In this document: positions 57,579 to 64,000 of the stretch, piece by piece
Layout: each line of letters opens with the position of its first letter
Numbering within the stretch: position 1 is the first letter of the stretch
DNA from: Rhodocyclaceae bacterium
GTDB lineage: Bacteria; Pseudomonadota; Gammaproteobacteria; Burkholderiales; Rhodocyclaceae
NCBI GenBank assembly: GCA_016704145.1
Contig: JADJAS010000002.1
Coordinates: forward strand, 62,001 to 126,000
DNA: 64,000 nt
Direction: 5' to 3'
The notes under the pieces: generated by a model
Databases searched by the model: none
What the model saw: the letters and a program-made list of their open reading frames with translations, nothing else
Told to the model about the DNA's origin: nothing
Made by a program: the position numbers and the translations under genes

Positions 57579-59269
57579 GCGAGAAAATCGATCCGATTCT
57601 ACTGTCCGTCTATGCGCGGACGTTCAAGTCGATTACCGACGAGATGAGCATTTCGATGGAGCGCACCACGCGCAGCCCCATCTTGTGCGAAGCCAAGGAC
57701 TACGTTACCGGCCTTTACGATGAAGATGGCCGCATGCTCGAACAGACCGAGAACTTGCCAATCCTGGCGTTCTCGCTTGCCCCGGTGTGCAAGCATATTC
57801 GCAAGACATTCGACGGTGACATCCATCCGGGCGACGTGTTTTTTCACAACGATGTGTTTACCCTGGGCAATCAGAACAACGATGTGGCCGTGTTCAAACC
57901 GGTATTCGTCGGCGATGATCTCGTCGGCTGGACGGCGGTCAAGGGCCATCAAGCCGACATCGGCGGTGCTGTGGCCGGCGGCTACAATCCCAACGCGGTG
58001 GAAGTCTGGCAGGAAGCCTTGCGCATCCCGGCGGTGAAGATCGTCGAACGCGGCAAGTTGCGCCAGGATGTATGGAATCTCATCTTCGCCAACGTGCGCC
58101 TGGACATGGTGCAGCACGACATGAAGGCCGAGATGGGGGCCTGCGAAGTCGGAGCGCGTCGCCTGGTAGCGCTGCTCGATAAATACGGTACGGCCAGTTA
58201 CCGCGCGCACAAGCAGGCACTGTTCGACGCCACCCGGCGCATGATGGAGGCCGAAATTGCCACCATTCCCAATGGCCGCTATAGCGGTGAAGGCCATGTT
58301 TATTACGATGGCCGCAACGAAGGCAGCAAGTTCACGATTCGCGTCGACATCGATGTCCTGGACAAACGCATTAAATTCGACTACTCACGCACCGACGCAC
58401 AAACCAACGGATTCGTTAACGGCACCTATACATCCAGCGCCTCCGCGACCATCCTGACGCTCTTGCAGATGGTCAACCCGGATATCCCGCATAACGAAGG
58501 TATGGTCGAGCCGATTGAAATCGTGATCCCCGAGGGCACGATTCTCAATGCCTCCTACCCCAAGGCGACGACTTTCGGCAATCACCTGTGCCCACCCAAC
58601 GCCGATGCCATCCAGCGAGCGCTCGGGCCGGCGTTACCGGACCGGGTGACGGCCGGTTGGTGCAACCTGCTGTCGTCGCTTACGACGGGCATGGATCCGA
58701 ATACCGGCGACAGCTATGTCGATATCGGTTTCATGGGCATGAAGGGCGGCGCGGGAGCGTTGAACGGCTGCGACGGCTACGATCACATCGGCATGATCGA
58801 CGCCAGTGGCGGCGTGCTCGACCAGGACTACGAGATGTTCGAGCAGCAGACGCCGCATCGGCTGATCAAGCATGAATTGGTTGCCGATTCGGCTGGCGCC
58901 GGCCAATGGCGCGGCGGCCTGGGTGTGGAAACGCTGTTCGAGATCGGCTCCGACGACACTCAAATGGTGACCTTCGGCGACGGCGATTTCGAAGGCCCCG
59001 TTGGCGTCGCGGGTGGGCTCGGTGGCGGTCTCAACTTCATCAAGCTCTACTATCCCAACGGCAAAACCGTGGTGCCGCGCAACAAGGATCTCATTACCGG
59101 TGTCCCGCGAGGAACCATCTACCATCAGATGGCGGCAGGGGGCGGCGGCTGGGGAGACCCCAGGAAGCGAGATCGGCGCGTGCTGCTTGACGAGGTGCGA
59201 AATGGCGTAATCAGCCACGAAGCGGCACGGGAAACGTACGGCATGTCCGAAGAGGAGTTGCGGTCATGA
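57575..59269 (+). CDS. HyuB-type hydantoinase / carboxylase B-subunit-like protein
   Basis: A 564-residue partner of the HyuA protein. Conserved blocks are DPILLSVYARTFKSITDEMS, ERTTRSPILCEAKDYVTGLY, GDVFFHNDVFTLGNQNNDVA, GWTAVKGHQADIGGAVAGG and GNHLCPPNADAIQRALGPAL, ending with AGGGGWGDPRKRDRRVLLDE. AAGGAGG is too close to the ATG at 57569, so ATG 57575 (overlapping the hyuA stop) was chosen. The length is that of hydantoinase B, shorter than acetone carboxylase alpha (~775), and no acxC-like third subunit is present. Confidence 0.88.
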   Translation: MSEKIDPILLSVYARTFKSITDEMSISMERTTRSPILCEAKDYVTGLYDEDGRMLEQTENLPILAFSLAPVCKHIRKTFDGDIHPGDVFFHNDVFTLGNQNNDVAVFKPVFVGDDLVGWTAVKGHQADIGGAVAGGYNPNAVEVWQEALRIPAVKIVERGKLRQDVWNLIFANVRLDMVQHDMKAEMGACEVGARRLVALLDKYGTASYRAHKQALFDATRRMMEAEIATIPNGRYSGEGHVYYDGRNEGSKFTIRVDIDVLDKRIKFDYSRTDAQTNGFVNGTYTSSASATILTLLQMVNPDIPHNEGMVEPIEIVIPEGTILNASYPKATTFGNHLCPPNADAIQRALGPALPDRVTAGWCNLLSSLTTGMDPNTGDSYVDIGFMGMKGGAGALNGCDGYDHIGMIDASGGVLDQDYEMFEQQTPHRLIKHELVADSAGAGQWRGGLGVETLFEIGSDDTQMVTFGDGDFEGPVGVAGGLGGGLNFIKLYYPNGKTVVPRNKDLITGVPRGTIYHQMAAGGGGWGDPRKRDRRVLLDEVRNGVISHEAARETYGMSEEELRS

Positions 59270-59342
59270 TCTGGTGGGGCCGCGCTTGCCGCGTTTGCCG
59301 CCAATGGATAGACGAAATAACTATTGTTCAGGATGGTGAGGC

Positions 59343-60476
59343 ATGAATTTCGAACTAAGCGATGATCAGCGCGCCGTCCGCGATACCTTTGCGCGCTTCT
59401 GCGATGAGCGTGTCGCCCCGCAGGCAGCCGCCATCGACGAATCTCACGCATTCCCGCGCAAGCTCTTCGACGAGTTGGGCCAGTTGGGACTTTTCGGCAT
59501 GCGCTACCCGGAGGAGGCGGGTGGTACGGGGATGGCGCTGCAGGAGTTCGCGCTGGCTTTGTCCGAGGTGGCGCGCGGGTCGTTGTCGCTCGCCGGCGCC
59601 GCGGCGATGCAGTCCTTGATGGGCACTAAGTTTCTACATATGCTGGGCAATGACGATATCGTCGAACGCCTGTTCAAGCCGGCGCTGAAGGGCGAGAAGA
59701 TCGGCGCGATCTGCATGACCGAGCCGAACGCAGGGTCGGATCTCGGCGGCATTGCCACCGTTGCTCGCAAGGTCGATGGTGGATACGTCCTGACGGGACA
59801 GAAAACCTGGATTACCGTGGCTCCGCTGGCTGACTTCTTCACGGTGTTCGCGCGTGCCGGAGAGGAGCGCAAGCTCACCATCTTTCTTGTTGAGCGGCAC
59901 TTCAAGGGCTTGGTCGTCGGTCGCCCCATCCACAAGATGGGGGTCTGGGCGTTGCCCACGTCCGAGGTTGCTTTCGACGACTGCTTCGTGCCGGACAGCC
60001 ATCGTCTGTCGCGCGAGGAAGGCGATGGCGAAGCGCATCTGCGCAAGACGCTGGGTGAGATTCGCATCATTACCGGCGCCATGGCGTTGGGCGTGGCCCG
60101 CGCCGCCATGGCCGAGGCGGTACGATACGCCGGCGAACGCCAGCAGTTCGGCAAGCCCATCAATCGCTTTCAGGCCATTCAGTTGAAGTTGGCCGAGATG
60201 GCCACCGAACTCGAGGCCGCGACGCAGCTTGTCTATTACGCGGCGTGGCTGCACGGGGCGGGCAAGCCGTACCACAAGGAGGCGGCGATGGCGAAGCTGC
60301 AGGCAACCGAGGCGGCTGCGCGCATTTGCGACCAAGCTGCGCGCGTGATGGCGAGCTATGGGTTCGCCATGGAGTATCCGGTGCAGCGTTACTTGCGCGA
60401 TATTCGATTCACGCTGATCGGCGGGGGTACCAGTGAAATCCTGAAACTCATCATCGCCAAGGAGATGGCCAATTGA
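59343..60476 (+). CDS. Acyl-CoA dehydrogenase with isovaleryl-CoA-dehydrogenase-type catalytic base
   Basis: A 377-residue FAD enzyme. Motifs: MTEPNAGSDLGGIATVARKV, QKTWITVAPLADFFTVFARA, RQQFGKPINRFQAIQLKLAE. At the C-terminal site where most family members have YEG(T/S), this protein has LIGGGTSEIL, so the usual catalytic Glu is Gly. Instead E239 in TLGEIRIITGAMALG aligns with the base of isovaleryl-CoA dehydrogenase (LERLVLAGGPLG), a relocation linked to branched or bulky acyl chains. The following mutase small subunit starts on a TTG overlapping the stop. Confidence 0.9.
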   Translation: MNFELSDDQRAVRDTFARFCDERVAPQAAAIDESHAFPRKLFDELGQLGLFGMRYPEEAGGTGMALQEFALALSEVARGSLSLAGAAAMQSLMGTKFLHMLGNDDIVERLFKPALKGEKIGAICMTEPNAGSDLGGIATVARKVDGGYVLTGQKTWITVAPLADFFTVFARAGEERKLTIFLVERHFKGLVVGRPIHKMGVWALPTSEVAFDDCFVPDSHRLSREEGDGEAHLRKTLGEIRIITGAMALGVARAAMAEAVRYAGERQQFGKPINRFQAIQLKLAEMATELEAATQLVYYAAWLHGAGKPYHKEAAMAKLQATEAAARICDQAARVMASYGFAMEYPVQRYLRDIRFTLIGGGTSEILKLIIAKEMAN

Positions 60477-60871
60477 TTACCGCCAAACACATCCGCGTAC
60501 TACTGGCCAAGCCAGGGCTGGATGGGCACGACCAAGGTGCGAAGATCGTCGTTCGGGCCATGATGAACGCCGGTTTTGAGGTCATCTACACCGGCTTGCG
60601 CCAGACGCCGGAACAGATCACGCGCATTGCGCTGCAGGAGGACGTCGATGTCATTGCGCTGTCGAGCATGGCTGGGTCGCATCTTCCGTTTTGCCGCAAG
60701 CTCAGGCCACTGCTGGAGGCAGCAGGGTTGGGCGACAAGTTGTGGATGATCGGCGGCAACCTGCCGGCACAGGACCATGAAGAACTGCGTCGTCTCGGTT
60801 TCGTCGGCATTTTCCCGACGGGCTCCCGACTCGACGACATCACGCAGTACGTTCGGGAGAAGGTGCAATGA
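60473..60871 (+). CDS. Cobalamin-binding small subunit of an acyl-CoA mutase
   Basis: A 132-residue B12-binding domain. The base-off/His-on motif DxHxxG is D17-G-H19-D-Q-G22 (KPGLDGHDQGAK), with IGGNLP and FPTGS elsewhere in the pocket. The start codon is TTG, overlapping the dehydrogenase stop (TTGA), with AAGGAG upstream. It combines with the separately encoded large subunit downstream to form an adenosylcobalamin-dependent mutase, as in isobutyryl-CoA, 2-hydroxyisobutyryl-CoA and archaeal-type methylmalonyl-CoA mutases. Confidence 0.92.
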   Translation: MITAKHIRVLLAKPGLDGHDQGAKIVVRAMMNAGFEVIYTGLRQTPEQITRIALQEDVDVIALSSMAGSHLPFCRKLRPLLEAAGLGDKLWMIGGNLPAQDHEELRRLGFVGIFPTGSRLDDITQYVREKVQ

Positions 60872-62481
60872 ACAAACCTGTTCGCGACGCCATGAAAGCC
60901 ATATTCAACGAGTCAGGGATCGAGATCAAGCCCTTGTACACGGCCACCGATGTCGAGTCCAGCGGTGGCGTGACGATGGTTGGCGAGCCGGGGGCCTATC
61001 CCTTTACGCGCGGAATCCACCGACTCATGTATCGCAAACAGCCGTGGACGATGCGGCAGTACGCCGGCTTTGGCAATCCGCATGAGACCAACAAGCGCTT
61101 TCGATACCTCATCGCCAACGGCAATACCGGATTGAACGTGGCGTTCGATCTCCCCACGCAATGCGGGATGGATTCAGACGATCCGATTGCCGAAGGCGAA
61201 GTCGGCCGCGTCGGGATGTCCGTCGATACGTTGCGCGATTTCGAGATCGCCTTCGATGGCATCGATCTCGCCAAGATCACCGTGTCGCTGACCATCAATG
61301 GTGCGGCGGCGATATTGATCGCAATGTATCTGGCGCTGGCGGAGAAGCGCGGCTACGACCTCAAGCAACTGCGAGGCACGGCACAAAACGATATCCTGAA
61401 AGAATTCATCGGCCGCGGCACCTGGATTTATCCGGTTGAGCCCTCGATCAAATTGGTCGGCGACACCATCGAGTACTGTGCCCAGCATGCGCCTAAATAC
61501 ACCCCGGTGTCCGTGTGCGGCTATCACATTCGCGAGTCGGGAGCGACACCGGCCCAGGAGATGGCATATGCTTTTTGTATTGCCAAGGCGTACGCGGATG
61601 AGGCGCTCAAGCGCGGCTTGCACATCGACGAGTTTGCCGGCCGACTGTCATACAACTTCAACATCTTCGGCAACATCTTCGAGCAAGTCTGCAAATTCCG
61701 CGCTGGGCGCGGCCTCTGGGCCAAGATCATGAAGGAAGAGTATGGTGCCGAGAACCCGGGCTCCATGTGGATGCGCATGATCGCGGCCGGCGGTGGCGGA
61801 GGACTGACTTTCGAGCAACCCGAGGTCAATATCGTTCGCGGTGCTTACTACGCCTTGATCAGCGCCTTGTCTGGCACGCAGACCATGGCCCTGTGCTCTT
61901 TCGACGAGGCCTACACGATCCCCACCGAGTACTCAGCGCGCATCTCGCTGCGCACCATGCAGCTCCTCATCGAAGAGATGGGTCTTACCGAGACGGTGGA
62001 TCCACTGGCGGGATCCTATTACGTCGAGACGCTGACGAACCAGATGCGACGCAAGATGGAGGAGATCATGGCCGAGACCGATGCCGAGGGAGGCATCGTC
62101 AAGCTGATCTCGGAGGGTCTCGTCCAGTCCAAGGTTTCCGCCCAAGCCTATCAAATGCAGCGAGACATCGAGTCTGGCAAGTTCCGCAAGGTCGGCGTCA
62201 ACTGCTATCGCAACGAGAAGGAGGACGAGCACCCGATCGAATTTCACCCGTACGCGGATGACGATGCCCGGGTGCAGATCGAGAGCTTGAATCGGGTGCG
62301 TGAGGAGCGCGACGCCGATGCCGTGGCCGCGGCGCTGACCCAACTGCGCGGCGACGCCGATGCCGGCCGTAACGTGATGCCGGCGCTGATGCGGGCAGTC
62401 AAGGCGTATGCCACCGTGGGCGAGATGACCCAGGAACTGGTCAAGGTGTATGGACGCTACCGCGAACCCGTTCGCTTCTAG
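60868..62481 (+). CDS. Large subunit of an adenosylcobalamin-dependent acyl-CoA mutase, methylmalonyl-CoA-mutase-like active site
   Basis: A 537-residue TIM-barrel subunit (YPFTRGIHRLMYRKQPWTMR, FDLPTQCGMDSDDP, GTAQNDILKEFIGRGTWIYP, SVCGYHIRESGATPAQEMAY). Key positions by comparison with P. freudenreichii methylmalonyl-CoA mutase: Y65 matches Tyr89, R183 matches Arg207 (binds the substrate carboxylate), Q173 matches Gln197 and H220 matches His244. Isobutyryl-CoA and 2-hydroxyisobutyryl-CoA mutases have Phe/Ile and Gln at the first two. The loop before Tyr is, however, of the isobutyryl type (GIH instead of PYA). This predicts a dicarboxylic acyl-CoA (malonyl/succinyl type), possibly larger than methylmalonyl-CoA. 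No MeaB-type chaperone gene is seen nearby. Confidence 0.9.
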   Translation: MNKPVRDAMKAIFNESGIEIKPLYTATDVESSGGVTMVGEPGAYPFTRGIHRLMYRKQPWTMRQYAGFGNPHETNKRFRYLIANGNTGLNVAFDLPTQCGMDSDDPIAEGEVGRVGMSVDTLRDFEIAFDGIDLAKITVSLTINGAAAILIAMYLALAEKRGYDLKQLRGTAQNDILKEFIGRGTWIYPVEPSIKLVGDTIEYCAQHAPKYTPVSVCGYHIRESGATPAQEMAYAFCIAKAYADEALKRGLHIDEFAGRLSYNFNIFGNIFEQVCKFRAGRGLWAKIMKEEYGAENPGSMWMRMIAAGGGGGLTFEQPEVNIVRGAYYALISALSGTQTMALCSFDEAYTIPTEYSARISLRTMQLLIEEMGLTETVDPLAGSYYVETLTNQMRRKMEEIMAETDAEGGIVKLISEGLVQSKVSAQAYQMQRDIESGKFRKVGVNCYRNEKEDEHPIEFHPYADDDARVQIESLNRVREERDADAVAAALTQLRGDADAGRNVMPALMRAVKAYATVGEMTQELVKVYGRYREPVRF

Positions 62482-62563
62482 TGTGTGGCCGCCGAACGCT
62501 GGGGCATGACGGCGCGTAATCAAGAAAGGCAAGACGCATGAAACAAGTAGGAGGCAGGATGCC

Positions 62564-63442
62564 ATGAATCACGCAGTCGAACGCTATCTGGCGCCGACAT
62601 CGCTGACGCAAGCGTTGGCAGTGTTGGCGGAGTCCGGCGGTGCCACCGTGCTGGCCGGTGGCACGGATCTGATGCCGCAAAGCCGTGCCGGACGCGTCAA
62701 GTTCGCCCGCACGCTGCTCAACATCCGTCGTGTGCCGGGTATGGATATGGTGGAGGTCGCGGACGGCAAGCTGCTGTTGGGTGCGCTGGTCACCATTTCG
62801 ACGCTGGTCGATCACCCTCTGGTGCGCGACCACGCACCATTGCTGTCGCAAGCAGCGGATCATTTTGCCAGCGACCAAATCCGCAATGCAGCAACACTCG
62901 GCGGCAACCTATGCAACGCTTCGCCCGCCGGCGACACGCTCACGCCGCTGATGGCGCTGGATGCCGAGATTGAACTGGTCGGCTTGGACGGCACCGGCGT
63001 GCTGCAATCGCGTTGGCTGCCGCTCGACGGCTTCTTTACCGGGCCCGGTCGGACGCAGCGCAAACCGAATGAGCTGCTGCGCGGTGTCCGCTTGCCGGTT
63101 GCGCCGGACGATCAGAAAGTGGCCTTCTACAAGGCGGGTGTGCGGCCGGCACTGGATATCTCGACCATTTCAATCGCCTTTGCCGCGCGCCGCCGTGACA
63201 GGGCGATTCTGCACGATGTCCGATTGGCGCTGGGCGCCGTAGCCCCCACGCCGATACGCGCGCGGCGCACCGAGGCACTGCTCGAAGGCAAAGCGCTGAC
63301 GGCCGAGCTGGTGCGAGTCGCGGCGGCAAGTGCCGCCTCCGAGGCCACGCCGATCGACGACGTGCGGGCCAGCGGCTGGTATCGCAAGGAACTCGTGCTC
63401 AACATGACCCAGAGGATTCTCGAAGATGTCGGCAACAACTGA
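62564..63442 (+). CDS. FAD-binding subunit of a xanthine-dehydrogenase-family molybdoenzyme (CoxM type)
   Basis: A 292-residue flavin subunit. FAD motifs: TVLAGGTDLMPQSRAG and RNAATLGGNLCNASPAGDTL; C-terminal CODH-type domain with RLALGAVAPTPIRARRTEAL. It lacks the extra four-Cys [4Fe-4S] insertion of 4-hydroxybenzoyl-CoA reductase beta subunits (only one Cys in the protein), so it is not HcrB. AGGAGG precedes the ATG, 82 bp behind the mutase. Overlaps the [2Fe-2S] gene by 17 bases. Possible reactions include hydroxylation by water of a heterocycle, purine or steroid ring; substrate unknown. Confidence 0.9.
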   Translation: MNHAVERYLAPTSLTQALAVLAESGGATVLAGGTDLMPQSRAGRVKFARTLLNIRRVPGMDMVEVADGKLLLGALVTISTLVDHPLVRDHAPLLSQAADHFASDQIRNAATLGGNLCNASPAGDTLTPLMALDAEIELVGLDGTGVLQSRWLPLDGFFTGPGRTQRKPNELLRGVRLPVAPDDQKVAFYKAGVRPALDISTISIAFAARRRDRAILHDVRLALGAVAPTPIRARRTEALLEGKALTAELVRVAAASAASEATPIDDVRASGWYRKELVLNMTQRILEDVGNN

Positions 63443-63908
63443 AATTGTCTTTATGTTGAATGGTGCCGAGCGCCGCGTCGGTGTTCCGTCTACCATGAGT
63501 ACGCTGGAAATGCTGCGCGACATGCTTGGCTTTACCGGTACCAAATATGGCTGCGGCGAAGGCGAATGCGGCGCCTGTACCATCTTGGTGGATGGGGCTT
63601 CCGTCAATTCCTGCCTCATGTTCGCCGTCGATTGCGCCGGCCGCCAGGTCACGACCATCGAAGGGCTGGCAAATGACCCATGTGCTCGGGTGGTGCAAGA
63701 CTCGTTCGTCAAACACGGCGCGGTGCAATGCGGATTCTGTACGCCCGGCATGGTGGTTCAGTCGGTGCACCTGTTGGCGACGCACCCACACCCAGACGAG
63801 CTGTCCGCGCAGCGGGCCATCGAGGGCAACATTTGCCGTTGCACCGGCTACAAGAAAATCGTCGATGCGATCGTCGATGCCGGCTGTGCGGTGGGAGACC
63901 GTTCATGA
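63426..63908 (+). CDS. [2Fe-2S] subunit of the molybdoenzyme (CoxS type)
   Basis: A 160-residue subunit with cluster II motif YGCGEGECGACTILVDGASV and cluster I motif CGFCTPGM ... CRCTGY. It has no signal peptide, so the enzyme is cytoplasmic, unlike the IorAB-type pair at 24-27 kb. Overlaps the FAD subunit and the molybdenum subunit start (ATGA). Confidence 0.94.
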   Translation: MSATTEIVFMLNGAERRVGVPSTMSTLEMLRDMLGFTGTKYGCGEGECGACTILVDGASVNSCLMFAVDCAGRQVTTIEGLANDPCARVVQDSFVKHGAVQCGFCTPGMVVQSVHLLATHPHPDELSAQRAIEGNICRCTGYKKIVDAIVDAGCAVGDRS

Positions 63909-64000
63909 GCGAAGTGCTGCAATCGACTGCTCCATCGACACTGATCGGCCAGCGCATCCCCAAGCTCGACGCACCGGACAAGGCTGCGGGCCGGACCCGC
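63905..64000 (+). CDS. Molybdopterin-binding large subunit (partial, cut by window end)
   Basis: The first 32 codons only. After a short leader the reading IGQRIPKLDAPDKAAGRTR is the standard start of xanthine-dehydrogenase-family molybdenum subunits. The ATG overlaps the stop of the [2Fe-2S] gene. Order FAD, FeS, Mo is that of CoxMSL-type enzymes. Confidence 0.85.
   Translation, partial: MSEVLQSTAPSTLIGQRIPKLDAPDKAAGRTR

Noticed and set aside
62564..64000. 4-hydroxybenzoyl-CoA reductase (HcrCBA)
   Set aside because: The FAD subunit lacks the four-cysteine [4Fe-4S] insertion that defines the beta subunit of that enzyme.

Overview
The window looks like chromosomal DNA of a high-GC betaproteobacterium, most likely of the Rhodocyclales / Sterolibacteriaceae type. 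The evidence is the housekeeping order smc-zipA-ligA-galU-hpt, a 2-oxoacid:ferredoxin oxidoreductase with an Alvin-type 2[4Fe-4S] ferredoxin as used in anaerobic aromatic metabolism, NnrS, and several CoA-linked catabolic genes. This placement is an inference from gene content. No rRNA or tRNA gene and no CRISPR array was seen.

Layout. (1) 0-2.2 kb: lysC sits between the 3' end of an IS3-family element and a decayed ISAs1-type transposase. (2) 2.4-8.1 kb: a MarR regulator, a ferredoxin-korB-korA operon, a divergent UbiD-family decarboxylase and, directly behind it, an internally deleted lexA remnant. (3) 8.1-16.9 kb: an NTF2-like secreted protein, then the overlapping core operon smc-zipA-ligA-galU-hpt. 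(4) 16.9-27.9 kb, all minus strand: two P-type ATPases, glyoxalase I, a hybrid-type sensor histidine kinase, a two-subunit molybdenum dehydrogenase of the isoquinoline 1-oxidoreductase type and ferredoxin-NADP reductase. (5) 28-36.9 kb: tesB, an ArsR-rhodanese regulator with a clear palindromic operator, a DsrE protein, an RND/LolA-like/outer-membrane-barrel trio, an SQR-like flavoprotein, DUF302 and hemerythrin. This reads as a sulfide / reactive-sulfur module plus a lipid-export-like module. (6) 36.9-41.2 kb, minus strand: an operon of a small acidic protein, RavA-type MoxR ATPase, ViaA-type VWA protein and a DUF364 protein. (7) 41.7-44.1 kb: acyl-CoA dehydrogenase and NnrS. (8) 44.2-53.4 kb: an amine-catabolism island (EutR-like AraC regulator, class III aminotransferase, aldehyde dehydrogenase, APC permease, alanine dehydrogenase). 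It is broken twice: the aldehyde dehydrogenase is fused in frame to the C-terminal half of an RND transporter, and the alanine dehydrogenase gene is split by an IS1595-family element with a perfect 8-bp target duplication. (9) 53.9-64 kb: a tightly overlapping catabolic operon of AMP-forming acyl-CoA ligase, HyuA/HyuB-type hydantoinase/carboxylase-like pair, acyl-CoA dehydrogenase, two-subunit cobalamin-dependent acyl-CoA mutase and a three-subunit xanthine-dehydrogenase-family enzyme, cut by the window end.

The most notable signals are the last operon, whose reaction sequence I cannot match to a named pathway; the chimeric aldehyde dehydrogenase-RND gene; the exactly reconstructable IS insertion in ald; the lexA relic; and a dispersed ~25-bp DNA repeat (core GCCGCCACGGCTGACTTT). 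The repeat occurs at least five times between 10 and 40 kb, inside and between genes, on both strands and in different reading frames, so it is conserved at DNA level rather than as protein.
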